This document shows, one piece after another, positions 43,826 to 52,536 of a stretch of 64,000 bases of DNA. The notes below the pieces were generated by a model that was not told the origin of the DNA, made no database searches, and saw only the letters and a program-made list of their open reading frames with translations. Within the stretch, counting starts at the first letter, position 1. Every line of letters begins with the position of its first letter. Origin of the DNA: Paraglaciecola chathamensis S18K6 (GTDB lineage: Bacteria > Pseudomonadota > Gammaproteobacteria > Enterobacterales > Alteromonadaceae); the NCBI GenBank assembly GCA_000314955.1, contig BAEM01000006.1:62001-126000 (forward strand). The letters are read 5' to 3'. The position numbers were made by a program, and so were the translations under genes.

Positions 43826-44901
43826 AGACGTTTAACATAGCGATTATAGCGGGCGATGGCATCGGTAAGGAAGTCATGCCAGAAGGCCTAAAAGTAGTTA
43901 AAGCAGCGGCTGATAAATTTGGCCTGAGCCTTAACTTTCGTCACTTTGATTGGGGTGGTTGCGACTACTACCTGCAACACAATCGCATGATGCCTGACGA
44001 CTGGAAAGAACAGGTTAGTGACATGGATGCGATATACTTTGGCGCGGTCGGCTGGCCTGATACGGTCCCGGATCATATTTCACTTTGGGGCTCTATTCTT
44101 ACTTTTCGTCGCGAGTTCGACCAGTACATCAATATGCGGCCCGTGCGTACTTTTAGGGGAGTAAAGTGCGCACTTTCCACGCCTAAAGCCGATGAGATCG
44201 ACTTCATAGTAGTGCGGGAAAACACAGAAGGTGAGTATTCCTCTATTGGCGGTATCATGTACGAAGGTACTGACCGAGAGGTGGTGTTGCAGCAATCTGT
44301 CTTCAGCCGCCACGGTACTGATCGGGTACTGAAATATGCCTTTGAAACCGCCATGACTCGCCAAGCCAAAAAAATCACCGTTGCTACAAAAAGCAATGGG
44401 ATGGCCATCAGTATGCCCTGGTGGGATTCAAGGGCTGAAGCGGTATCAGCCGACTACCCTCAGATCAGCTGGGATAAGCAACACATCGACATCCTGTCTG
44501 CACGATTTGTAATGAATCCAGAGCGGTTTGATGTAGTTGTGGCGTCAAATCTGTTCGGTGACATTTTGTCTGATTTAGGTCCAGCGTGCACAGGTACTAT
44601 TGGTCTTGCCCCTTCAGCCAATTTAAATCCTGAGCGTAAATTTCCATCTCTGTTTGAGCCTGTGCACGGGTCTGCGCCTGATATTTTCGGTAAAAACATT
44701 GCCAATCCGATTGGCATGATATGGTCAGGCGCACTCATGCTCAGCTTTCTCACAGAAGATAAGGGCGCTGGACTCGCGGCCCACGATGCTATCATCGCTG
44801 CTATAGAAAAAACCTTAGAAGGCTCAACGCTTACACAAGATCTGGGCGGCGATGCCACAACCCAGAAGATGGGCGATGCAATCCGGACGAATTTACTATG
44901 A
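43822..44901 (+). CDS. D-malate/tartrate dehydrogenase-like (decarboxylating, TtuC/DmlA family)
   Basis: 359 residues of the isocitrate/isopropylmalate dehydrogenase superfamily. Seen: IAGDGIGKEVMPEGLKV, the substrate-binding RREFDQYINMRPVR, FIVVRENTEGEYSSIGG, VVASNLFGDILSDLGP with metal-binding Asp residues, and FEPVHGSAPDIFGKNIANP. Family members oxidise D-malate, tartrate or related 2-hydroxyacids to pyruvate or oxaloglycolate with NAD+ and Mg/Mn. Overlaps both neighbours by 4 bp. Its link to the amine pathway is unexplained, though it could generate pyruvate for the transaminase. Confidence 0.88.
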   Translation: MKTFNIAIIAGDGIGKEVMPEGLKVVKAAADKFGLSLNFRHFDWGGCDYYLQHNRMMPDDWKEQVSDMDAIYFGAVGWPDTVPDHISLWGSILTFRREFDQYINMRPVRTFRGVKCALSTPKADEIDFIVVRENTEGEYSSIGGIMYEGTDREVVLQQSVFSRHGTDRVLKYAFETAMTRQAKKITVATKSNGMAISMPWWDSRAEAVSADYPQISWDKQHIDILSARFVMNPERFDVVVASNLFGDILSDLGPACTGTIGLAPSANLNPERKFPSLFEPVHGSAPDIFGKNIANPIGMIWSGALMLSFLTEDKGAGLAAHDAIIAAIEKTLEGSTLTQDLGGDATTQKMGDAIRTNLL

Positions 44902-46388
44902 GTGATACATTCGATATCGATCTGGCTTCATCGTTACGCGAGCCCACTTTGCTTAATCACCGCAACTATATTAATGGTCAATGGAAAAAAGCGGTGTCAA
45001 CCGACACGTATGAGGTCATGAACCCTGCGACTGGCCAAAGCATTACCGGTGTCGCCAACAGCGATGCCATTGATGCAGTTCATGCAGCACGCTCAGCCCG
45101 CCAAGCATTTAACAGTTGGCAAAGGACCACCCATCGTGAGCGCGCTTCCCTGCTGGAAAAATGGCATGGGTTGATTGAGCAACACATGGACGACATCGCT
45201 TGCATTATGAGCTCAGAACAAGGAAAGCCGCTGGCAGAGTCCAAAGGCGAAATCGCTTATGGTGCTTCATACGTAAAATGGTTTGCTCAAATGGCTATGC
45301 AACTGCGCGGAGACATTCTACCTGACAGCGTTCCTGGCCGTCAGCAAACTGTCGAAAAACGCCCAGTTGGCGTTGTCGCGGTCATTACACCATGGAACTT
45401 TCCTTTAGCCATGTTGGCCAGGAAAATAGCGCCGGCACTGGCTGCAGGCTGCACAGTTGTTGTAAAGCCCGCTGAAGACACGCCATTAACAGCACTGGCA
45501 ATGGCAAAATTGGCAGATATGGCGGGGTTTCCCCCAGGGGTCATCAATGTGATTACCGCTTCGCGTGAGCAAACGGCTATTGCCGTCGATGCTTGGCTAA
45601 AAGACGTGCACGTAAAGAAAATAAGCTTCACGGGTTCTACGCAGGTTGGCCGTTACCTGGCTGAACGGGCCGCCACTTCTCTGAAGAAACTGTCACTGGA
45701 ACTAGGAGGTAATGCCCCCTTCATTGTGTTCGAGGATTGCGATATAGATGCAGCCATAAGTGGTCTTTTGGCTGCCAAGTTACGCAATGGTGGGCAAACT
45801 TGTGTCTGCCCCAATCGAATTTATGTAGCCAATGGTATTTATGACGAGTTTGCCAGCCGCCTGGTGGATAAAGTAGCTGCGATGAAAGTGGGAGATCCTT
45901 TCGATGAAGCTACGCAGATAGGCCCAATGATCAATCAAAAAGCCATCGATAAGATTACTCACCATGTGCAAGATGCCGAAGAAAACGGCGGGATTTTGTT
46001 GTGTGGTAGTACAAATGCGCGGGAAGGGTTCTTTTTTGAACCGGTAGTAATAGCAGATGCCAATAACAAGATGGCACTTTTCAGCGAAGAAACGTTTGGA
46101 CCGGTACTGCCACTTTTTCGCTTCCACACAGAACACGAAGCCATCGAGGAAGCAAACAATACCGAGTATGGCCTTGCCTCCTACTTTTACACCCAAGATC
46201 ATCAACGCATTCATCGAGTGAAACGAGCCCTTCAGGCCGGCGTTATTGGCGTTAATGAGGGTGCTGTTGCCAGTGAAGTTGCTCCTTTTGGAGGGGTGAA
46301 GGCGTCCGGTTATGGTCGCGAAGGTTCCCACTATGGATTGGATGATTTCTTGCAGCTTATTTATGTTTGCGAAGGCAACCTTGGCTGA
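44898..46388 (+). CDS. Succinate-semialdehyde dehydrogenase-like (GabD family)
   Basis: 496 residues, cytoplasmic ALDH of the GabD branch. Seen: ITPWNFPLAMLARKIAPALAAG, KKISFTGSTQVGRYL, LSLELGGNAPFIVF (catalytic Glu) and RNGGQTCVCPNRIYV, whose Cys-x-Cys pair matches the redox-active cysteine pair of GabD enzymes. It would convert the semialdehyde from the transaminase to an acid. Last gene of the operon; terminator at 46402-46438. Confidence 0.92.
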   Translation: MSDTFDIDLASSLREPTLLNHRNYINGQWKKAVSTDTYEVMNPATGQSITGVANSDAIDAVHAARSARQAFNSWQRTTHRERASLLEKWHGLIEQHMDDIACIMSSEQGKPLAESKGEIAYGASYVKWFAQMAMQLRGDILPDSVPGRQQTVEKRPVGVVAVITPWNFPLAMLARKIAPALAAGCTVVVKPAEDTPLTALAMAKLADMAGFPPGVINVITASREQTAIAVDAWLKDVHVKKISFTGSTQVGRYLAERAATSLKKLSLELGGNAPFIVFEDCDIDAAISGLLAAKLRNGGQTCVCPNRIYVANGIYDEFASRLVDKVAAMKVGDPFDEATQIGPMINQKAIDKITHHVQDAEENGGILLCGSTNAREGFFFEPVVIADANNKMALFSEETFGPVLPLFRFHTEHEAIEEANNTEYGLASYFYTQDHQRIHRVKRALQAGVIGVNEGAVASEVAPFGGVKASGYGREGSHYGLDDFLQLIYVCEGNLG

Positions 46389-46401
46389 AATAAAACTCAG
46401 T

Positions 46402-46438
46402 AAAAAAAGCGCCTATAGTAAGTATAGGCGCTTTTTTA
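46402..46438. terminator. Bidirectional terminator between gabD-like gene and copD
   Basis: AAAAAAGCGCCTATA and TATAGGCGCTTTTTT are perfect 15-bp arms around GTAAG. It serves both converging units. Confidence 0.95.
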
Positions 46439-46444
46439 CTGATA

Positions 46445-47338
46445 TTAGTCTGCAATACCGATGCTATTGCTAAGGGTTGCAGTAACCATGAGAACAAGTA
46501 CGCCGATTAGCGCCTCAGCTGTGATGGATTTTCTCACTGCAATGCAATCCTGTCTTGTTTCAATGCGTCCAACTAATTTCCATTTATGATAAGCCGCAAA
46601 GCACAACATCCCGCACACCAAAGTTAACTTTGCCGCCATTACCCAAAGGTACACGTTGTTAACAGTGCTGCTAACGTTTAGCAGTAAAAGTGTTAACAAG
46701 ATACCGCCCGACATCAGCAATATCCCAACCCAAACAGCAGCCTGTTTTCCGTAGGCCTGCAAGGCTAGTTGCAGTGCCTTGGCGTGCTCAGTACGACTCA
46801 AACGAATAAGCGGATAAAGGCTTCCAATCCACCAGCCAGCCATCATCACATGCAAGGCTATACAGAGTTGCGCAGCCAGTGATGTGGTTGCCGAGTGTCC
46901 ACTGCGGGTAAAGGACCACCCAATAACGGCTGCAGTAAACAGCACAGAGAATACCAGCGCTGAGGATCCCCCCTGGCGCTTTCTTTGATTAATCCAAATA
47001 AGTATAACGAGTACCAAACTCAGAGCAATGCCTCTAGCCAGTGTTTGCTCGCCAATCGCTGAGTTCCACACCAGCTGCAACATAAGTGGGTCGATGACCC
47101 CTGACAGCCCCTCATCCAGTAGCATTCCAGCATTCAGTGGCACAACTGCGGTCATCCCAACTAAACTGAAGAAAAAACTGCACCATAGCCAACCCATTAA
47201 GCCATTTTCCGACGTAAACGGGTTTATCTGTGTTGCGTGTTTGTTGAACAGCCCAAGCATAGCGACATAGCCCATGAAGCTGAACACGCCAAAATAAAAG
47301 AAAAGTCTTACCAACGAAAGTAAAATGAGCCAATCCAT
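46445..47338 (-). CDS. copD: CopD-family copper resistance membrane protein
   Basis: 297 residues with about eight membrane helices, the PF05425 type: GEQTLARGIALSLVLVIL, SFTRSGHSATTSLAAQLCIALHVMMAGWWIGSLYPLI (the conserved His-containing helices) and MAAKLTLVCGMLCFAAYHKWKL. CopD works with CopC to move copper across the inner membrane. It follows copC by 22 bp and ends the long minus-strand metal locus. Confidence 0.88.
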   Translation of the reverse strand: MDWLILLSLVRLFFYFGVFSFMGYVAMLGLFNKHATQINPFTSENGLMGWLWCSFFFSLVGMTAVVPLNAGMLLDEGLSGVIDPLMLQLVWNSAIGEQTLARGIALSLVLVILIWINQRKRQGGSSALVFSVLFTAAVIGWSFTRSGHSATTSLAAQLCIALHVMMAGWWIGSLYPLIRLSRTEHAKALQLALQAYGKQAAVWVGILLMSGGILLTLLLLNVSSTVNNVYLWVMAAKLTLVCGMLCFAAYHKWKLVGRIETRQDCIAVRKSITAEALIGVLVLMVTATLSNSIGIAD

Positions 47339-47360
47339 CCGATTGACTCAACAGTACATA

Positions 47361-47744
47361 TTAGTGAGAAGCATGATGCTCATGGCCGTGTTTGACTACG
47401 AACGCATAGTTACCACTCATTTTATGCCCGTCATTTCCCAGTACGGTCCAGTCTACCTGATAGTTTCCGGACGATAGCATGGGCAGTGACCATTCCACGG
47501 ATTTAGCACTTTGCAACGCAGGCTTAAATCCAAAATCCACCGTATTTCCAGAACTTTCAGTCAGCTTCAGTTTAATGACCTTGACCTCAGCGCTGAAACC
47601 AAGTTTCAGCTTTTCAGGGGGCGTAACGCTCTCACTTTCTGCTACAGGAAAAGTTTTAGACAAATGGACGTGAGCACTAACCTGTGCGCTCAACAGTGCA
47701 CAAGTGAGCGCCAAGATGTTTAGTAGTTTGGCTTTAAATGACAT
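47361..47744 (-). CDS. copC: CopC-type periplasmic copper-binding protein
   Basis: 127 residues. Signal peptide ends at about VSA-HVH, so the mature protein starts with His, as expected for the N-terminal Cu(II) brace of CopC (PF04234). The beta-sandwich has the FPVAESESVTPPEKLKLGFS and YQVDWTVLGNDGHKMSGNYAF segments with the conserved Asp-Gly-His. A His-rich tail (HGHEHHASH) may bind more metal. AGGAGAGG lies before the ATG. Confidence 0.92.
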   Translation of the reverse strand: MSFKAKLLNILALTCALLSAQVSAHVHLSKTFPVAESESVTPPEKLKLGFSAEVKVIKLKLTESSGNTVDFGFKPALQSAKSVEWSLPMLSSGNYQVDWTVLGNDGHKMSGNYAFVVKHGHEHHASH

Positions 47745-47756
47745 AGTCCTCTCCTG

Positions 47757-48920
47757 TCAAAGGTATTTAACAATGGGATTGCTGCTGTTGTGTTTAAACT
47801 TCGAAAATACCTTCGTAGGCCAGTAAAGTGCACCTGCCAGAAGCACAGAGATAAACCAGATTTGCCAGACATAGTCGAAGGCAAAATACTCACCGTGATT
47901 AGCACCAAACACGTTGAAAACAATCCGATAGCTGACCAACAGTACGAACAGGTGTACCACATAGTAGAACATCGGCGCAGATCCAAACGTCTCAATACTT
48001 TTCGTCAGACGATTGTTTACATTCTCAAGCGCCGCCAGCACAAGAAAAGCAGTTGCCAATGTAAACAGCACAAAATCGAGAGACGGTGGATACTTGGTAA
48101 ATGCCAAGAACGACATCAGTGTATGTGTAAAGTCCTGTTGAGATTCCCATGGCAAGGTTTCACCGTAGATATTAAAGCCGCGCAAGATGAGTAATACCAC
48201 CCACATAGCCACGCCAAGTTTCACCAAGGTTGACTGACGTTTACTACCTTCAACAGCCTGGGAATACAGTGGGCCCATGCTGTAACCCAACAGAATAACG
48301 CCAATCCACGGCAACACAGGATACGATGCCTTTATTTTGAATGACTCTGACTCAAAAATGAAACCGCGATCATGCAGTATTGCCCACAGGTTGTAGCCAA
48401 ATTCGCCAGGCGCAAAAGTGATTGGACTAAGTAAATTGTGCCCACAAACAATAAGTAGGCCAAGCGCTAATATGAGTTTGTAAGGGAGTTTACAAAGTAC
48501 GGATAGCGACACCATACTGACGCCAATCGCCCACATAACTTGCAGCCAAAGCGTGTCGTAGGTCCCCATCCACATCCAGTTGATGACGGCGATTTCAACA
48601 AAAATGATGAACATTCCTCGCTTGAATAAAAATGGCGTCGCTGAGCGGGGTGCTTTATTCGAAGGGTGGGAGTATAACCAGGCTGAGAGACCTGTTAAAA
48701 ACACAAACACTGGTGCACAGAAATGCGCCATCGTTCGAGTAAAGAATAATTCAGGACTCGTGCTATCCACATCAACGGGATCTGAAACGTTCAGATGATA
48801 AAAATACCTTTCCCGCACGTGGTCAACCAGCATAAGCAGCATCACTAGGCCCCGCAGGATGTCTATAGACGCGACCCTCTTTTTTAACCCATCTGTGGGT
48901 GTCTGTGCTATTTCACTCAT
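47757..48920 (-). CDS. HGSNAT-like/DUF1624 membrane acyltransferase-type protein
   Basis: 387 residues from ATG 48920 (AAGGTG upstream). About ten membrane helices. The N-terminus RVASIDILRGLVMLLMLVDHVRERYF is the DUF1624/heparan-alpha-glucosaminide acetyltransferase-like signature with catalytic-type His, followed by MAHFCAPVFVFLTGLSAWLY. Substrate unknown. Its place between DUF4198 and CopC genes in a metal locus is unusual; it may modify an envelope component. Confidence 0.78.
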   Translation of the reverse strand: MSEIAQTPTDGLKKRVASIDILRGLVMLLMLVDHVRERYFYHLNVSDPVDVDSTSPELFFTRTMAHFCAPVFVFLTGLSAWLYSHPSNKAPRSATPFLFKRGMFIIFVEIAVINWMWMGTYDTLWLQVMWAIGVSMVSLSVLCKLPYKLILALGLLIVCGHNLLSPITFAPGEFGYNLWAILHDRGFIFESESFKIKASYPVLPWIGVILLGYSMGPLYSQAVEGSKRQSTLVKLGVAMWVVLLILRGFNIYGETLPWESQQDFTHTLMSFLAFTKYPPSLDFVLFTLATAFLVLAALENVNNRLTKSIETFGSAPMFYYVVHLFVLLVSYRIVFNVFGANHGEYFAFDYVWQIWFISVLLAGALYWPTKVFSKFKHNSSNPIVKYL

Positions 48921-48992
48921 ATTATTCACCTTACTTGAAGCGACTTGGGCTGAGCTTACCTCAGCCTGTTGTTATTATTTTTAGTAAAGGTC

Positions 48993-49718
48993 TCACTCAG
49001 GTGCGTGAGGTAAAACAAAGGATAATGTGGCCAGTAGTTCGTATTTATCAATGATTTTCGGACGATCTGTAGGCGCATCAAAAATCGCCATCACTACATT
49101 TAAGCCTTGATTGCGAATGGGCAATGTAACCTCACCGTTGTTATCCGTTTTAACTGGTTCTGCATCCGGATCATTTACAAAATCCGCTTTTACCAGTGCA
49201 TCGGCGACCGGCTTACCTTTGTGAAGTACCTTGTAGGTTTGTTTTTCTCCCAACATTTGGGGGAATGAATCGCCTACCGGTACAATCTGCAGCACCTGGG
49301 TGTTGATGTAAGGCACGCTGCGCAGTGGACCACGCAAATGAACGGCATATTTGATGGTCTCTTCACTAAGAATTGCGTCTGGCAATTCATCACGACCTTT
49401 ACCAATCCAGTGCCCTTCACCGGTATTTGACCAAATACCGTTATTCAGAACTGCTGAAACAGCTACCGGATAATCATCGCTGGTGACAAGCAACAACGGG
49501 CCCGTGGGCGTGAGCTCTACATCAACCTCATCCCAATCTTCGTCAAAGCCTTTGATAGATCCGACTTTTGGCAGACGTAACACAGCATCAAGATCGTCTG
49601 CGCCGACACCGTAAATCATCGCCAGTTGTTTAGAACGTTCTGCGAACCAGATCCCATGAGCACTGGCCTGTGCGCTGATTATTACTGTCAGTGCGATTAT
49701 GCAAATTTTCTTCAACAT
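48993..49718 (-). CDS. DUF4198 (NikM-like) periplasmic protein
   Basis: 241 residues. Signal peptide ASA-HGIWF leaves a His-starting mature N-terminus; the rest is beta-rich with a C-terminal carboxypeptidase-regulatory-like domain (KGKPVADALVKADFV, TDNNGEVTLPI). DUF4198 proteins accompany nickel/cobalt or HupE-type transporters and are thought to bind metal at the N-terminal His. Lies 16 bp after the membrane-anchor gene. Confidence 0.8.
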   Translation of the reverse strand: MLKKICIIALTVIISAQASAHGIWFAERSKQLAMIYGVGADDLDAVLRLPKVGSIKGFDEDWDEVDVELTPTGPLLLVTSDDYPVAVSAVLNNGIWSNTGEGHWIGKGRDELPDAILSEETIKYAVHLRGPLRSVPYINTQVLQIVPVGDSFPQMLGEKQTYKVLHKGKPVADALVKADFVNDPDAEPVKTDNNGEVTLPIRNQGLNVVMAIFDAPTDRPKIIDKYELLATLSFVLPHAPE

Positions 49719-49733
49719 TGCTGTTTCCTTCGA

Positions 49734-50294
49734 TTAGTTTTTTGTTTTAATTGATTGGTAAAAACCCGCTACTGTAACTGTCACCGTTATCGGATCATCT
49801 GACATGTTCTGCCAATACCAACCATGCGTGCCTTCGAATGGTGCTTTGAAAATACCATTGTCGGCGGCAATCGATTTTGCTTTTTTGTAACTCTCGAATT
49901 CGTTCGGATTCTCCAGTTTTTCGCCATGCATATCCATATAAAGAGGCGTTCCGTCGGTATGCCAGCTGAAGCTCATACCGTTGTTCGCCTGCATTAGCGC
50001 CTTTACCTCTATTCCTTCGTATTCAGGAATCTCTACAACGAGGGTTTTGGTGGCAAATTCTCCCTGGCTCCCAGCTAGAATAAAATCTGCATCGGAGGTA
50101 ATTTCCATATCCTCACCGACTGCTGCATTATTGATGCTCGTTAAACCGAGTATCTTGCCAATTCCCGTGATGTCTTTGTTGTATTCTGCCGGCAGCACTA
50201 CCGTTACCGACAGTACAACGGCCACTGCAACAGCAATACCTAAGCCTTTAATAATTTGTTGATTCGAAACCTCTACATGTTGCTGGGCTGTCAT
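49734..50294 (-). CDS. Membrane-anchored periplasmic protein of the HupE/DUF4198 module
   Basis: 186 residues from ATG 50294 (GGGGA 5 nt upstream). One N-terminal membrane helix (about 15-35, IIKGLGIAVAVAVVLSVTVV) and a beta-rich periplasmic domain with MSFSWHTDGTPLYMDMHGE and GTHGWYWQNMSDDPITVTV. Databases call this group 'transmembrane anchor protein'; function not known. The start overlaps the HupE stop by 4 bp (ATGA). Confidence 0.75.
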   Translation of the reverse strand: MTAQQHVEVSNQQIIKGLGIAVAVAVVLSVTVVLPAEYNKDITGIGKILGLTSINNAAVGEDMEITSDADFILAGSQGEFATKTLVVEIPEYEGIEVKALMQANNGMSFSWHTDGTPLYMDMHGEKLENPNEFESYKKAKSIAADNGIFKAPFEGTHGWYWQNMSDDPITVTVTVAGFYQSIKTKN

Positions 50295-50980
50295 ACTGTT
50301 CCCCACATATATCCTGATAGTTGAAAGATGGTTAACGTTACGCCTGCGGTCACCAAAGCCATATTGGCGGTGAATGCATAACGCATAAAATCCTGGCTCT
50401 TACGAAGTAAAATAATGAGCAAAAGCATGCCGAACAACGCAATCATTTGACCCATCTCAACACCAATATTGAATGAGAGAATATTGCCAACCAGCCCATC
50501 TTCAGACAAAGTGAAATCTTGTAATTTCGTTGCCAGACCGAAGCCGTGGAACAGACCAAATACAAGTACGGCGACTTTATTATTAATGCTAAACCCACAA
50601 AATCGGGGGAAAAAGCCAATGTTGTCCAAAGCCTTGTAAGCGACGGATAATCCTATAATTGCATCAATCAGGTAGGCATTAATGTGAATTCCAGACAGCA
50701 CCCCAAACAGCAAGGTGACACTGTGACCAACCGCGAACAGCGTGACGTACACGCCCACATCCTTTAGCCGGTAGAGGAAAAAGATAACCCCAAACAGGAA
50801 CAGTAAATGATCGTAACCTGTCACCATATGCTTCGCACCTAGGTAAATATACGGAATTACCTGCAACCCGGTGCTGGATTCAAGAAACGCTTTATCACCT
50901 TCGGCTACACCGTGGGCACACGCAAATGGGACCGCGAGTAACAAGGTAACCGATAGCAAAATTTTAGAAATAAATTGCAT
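50291..50980 (-). CDS. HupE/UreJ family membrane protein
   Basis: 229 residues from ATG 50980; an upstream extension overlapping the previous gene is unlikely. A signal-like helix ends in CAHG, then six to seven helices with GAKHMVTGYDHLLFLFGVIFF and LFAVGHSVTLLFG, the conserved His motifs of HupE_UreJ_2 proteins, which are candidate nickel/cobalt permeases. 10 bp after the preceding small periplasmic gene and coupled to the membrane-anchor gene. Confidence 0.88.
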   Translation of the reverse strand: MQFISKILLSVTLLLAVPFACAHGVAEGDKAFLESSTGLQVIPYIYLGAKHMVTGYDHLLFLFGVIFFLYRLKDVGVYVTLFAVGHSVTLLFGVLSGIHINAYLIDAIIGLSVAYKALDNIGFFPRFCGFSINNKVAVLVFGLFHGFGLATKLQDFTLSEDGLVGNILSFNIGVEMGQMIALFGMLLLIILLRKSQDFMRYAFTANMALVTAGVTLTIFQLSGYMWGTV

Positions 50981-50990
50981 CGTGTTCAGC

Positions 50991-51368
50991 CTATAGTTTG
51001 TATTTTCCGACAATCTTAGAAACACCATCTTCCAGCGTGAGCATTGCCAATACTTGTTCAATACCGGCGAGATCCAAAGGGCCAGTAAACTCATTTGCTT
51101 CCCTTGCAGGAATTGTCACCACTTCTTTGCGACCTTTGCCCTTTACCTTCAGCCGAAGTTGCAGGTCGGAGGCATTTAGTGGCTCGCCATCATAAAACAC
51201 CCAGACACTGACCTCTTTGCCTTGGGCTTTCATCTCAAAAGAATATTCCCCGACGATTTTTACTACCCCGCCGTGCACCGGCTCGGTGTTGCCATGTGCC
51301 ATTGCCTGATTAATTACCAGTGGTGTAGTTAGTAAAGCGGACAGCAATAACAGATAATGTTTACGCAT
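50991..51368 (-). CDS. Small periplasmic protein of a metal locus
   Basis: 125 residues. Signal peptide to about NQAMA-HG; mature N-terminus is His-rich (HGNTEPVHGGVVKIVGEYSFEM), a pattern also seen in small proteins of copper and cation-efflux loci. The rest is predicted beta-rich with EVSVWVFYDGEPLNASDLQLR. AAGGAG precedes the start. Function unknown; metal capture or chaperoning is inferred. Confidence 0.7.
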   Translation of the reverse strand: MRKHYLLLLSALLTTPLVINQAMAHGNTEPVHGGVVKIVGEYSFEMKAQGKEVSVWVFYDGEPLNASDLQLRLKVKGKGRKEVVTIPAREANEFTGPLDLAGIEQVLAMLTLEDGVSKIVGKYKL

Positions 51369-51518
51369 AACGGTTCTCCTTCAATAGAAAAATAATACTT
51401 AATAGTTGTGAGCAGAAACGACGCTTTGAACGGTGTTATCCGACACAAATTACCGAATTGTCACTTTTTAAAACAATGAAACACTGTTGTTCATTTCTGC
51501 CGGTTTGATATCACCTTA

Positions 51519-51545
51519 TAAAAACCTACCAGCAGTCGGTTTTTA
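51519..51545 (-). terminator. Probable terminator after the M56 peptidase gene
   Basis: AAAAACC and GGTTTTT arms enclose an 11-nt loop that is GC-richer; on the minus strand the right arm supplies the U-run. It separates the blaI/M56 pair from the HupE operon. Confidence 0.6.
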
Positions 51546-51578
51546 TATTACTAGAACTAACCGGAAATGCCGTTTCCG

Positions 51579-52535
51579 TCAGAACTGAATAATGAGCTCT
51601 ATATAGTGGTGTAAACTATCCATAGACAGCAAGTTTGCTGCTAGAACTGCGAGAGCCGTCCCACTTACGACCAGTGGCACATGAGCATTGAGCTTCGCAG
51701 GTTGAATTAGGTTTTTAACCCGAAGTGAGACACCATGTTGGCCAAAGCCCATCACCATAGGAAGTTGCCATCGCGTGTCACTCTTACCATAGGCAACCAG
51801 CGCCGAGGCTACATTAAGGGCTCCGGTTTCCCTTCCTGCAACAGCATCGGCTTTCATTTCCGTCGCCAACTCAAAAGCTTGGCGCATTTCACGGCGCAAG
51901 GCGGAGGGATACCAGGCACTCATCAGGCTAAAGACCCAAGTCTGTAACGGATCCCGATGTGTTTTATGCGCCACTTCATGAGCTAGAATGCAATGCAACT
52001 GCTGTGGTGTAAAACGGGCAATCAGTCCGCTGGAAAGGTAGACACGCGGTCTGAACCCTCCTGCTGTAAAGGCCAGTGGAATATTCGTTTCCAACCTGGT
52101 GAAGGTGTGGCCTTGGAACGTACACTCGCGGCTTTCAGCAATTAGCACTGCGCTTCGCAGACTGTCACGGTGTTTTTTGAGCTCGTAGACGTGGCGTAAC
52201 ACAATCCAGACCGATACGGCGCACCAACTTATCAACAAACAGCCATGCCACGTAAACCATTCGAACGAAAACAGATGATGCCAGTGAATAAACAACGCCA
52301 ATGACGTCCACATTAAGTCTGTAAACGCATGTAATATGAAGGCCACACTGCACAGCATTGCCACGCACACCGGCAATAACACCCAACCGATCAGCATTGA
52401 TTTATGCCAGCTTGCTGGCATCTGTTTTAACTGGCGCAGTACCAGCTGACTAACAGGCCATTGTAAAAGCAGCGTAAACCAGGCGCTTATAATCGCCAGG
52501 CTGATAACGTTCAGAATGATTGCCGTATTCCACAT
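51579..52535 (-). CDS. BlaR1/MecR1-type M56 membrane metallopeptidase, no sensor domain
   Basis: 318 residues. Four or so membrane helices with a cytoplasmic zinc-protease loop: HEVAH at residues 186-190 preceded by TPQQLHCILA and followed by THRDPLQTW. Canonical BlaR1 has a C-terminal penicillin-binding sensor of about 250 residues; here the protein ends after one more helix, so the signal is not a beta-lactam. It starts 2 bp from the repressor gene and should cleave that repressor on an envelope or metal signal (inference). Confidence 0.88.
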   Translation of the reverse strand: MWNTAIILNVISLAIISAWFTLLLQWPVSQLVLRQLKQMPASWHKSMLIGWVLLPVCVAMLCSVAFILHAFTDLMWTSLALFIHWHHLFSFEWFTWHGCLLISWCAVSVWIVLRHVYELKKHRDSLRSAVLIAESRECTFQGHTFTRLETNIPLAFTAGGFRPRVYLSSGLIARFTPQQLHCILAHEVAHKTHRDPLQTWVFSLMSAWYPSALRREMRQAFELATEMKADAVAGRETGALNVASALVAYGKSDTRWQLPMVMGFGQHGVSLRVKNLIQPAKLNAHVPLVVSGTALAVLAANLLSMDSLHHYIELIIQF

Positions 52536-52536
52536 T

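Noticed and set aside
41246-44901. Idea of a haloacid pathway (L-2-haloacid to D-hydroxyacid to pyruvate) from the HAD and TtuC-like genes
   Set aside because: The HAD protein lacks the dehalogenase Asn, the two genes are in divergent operons, and the neighbours are amine enzymes.
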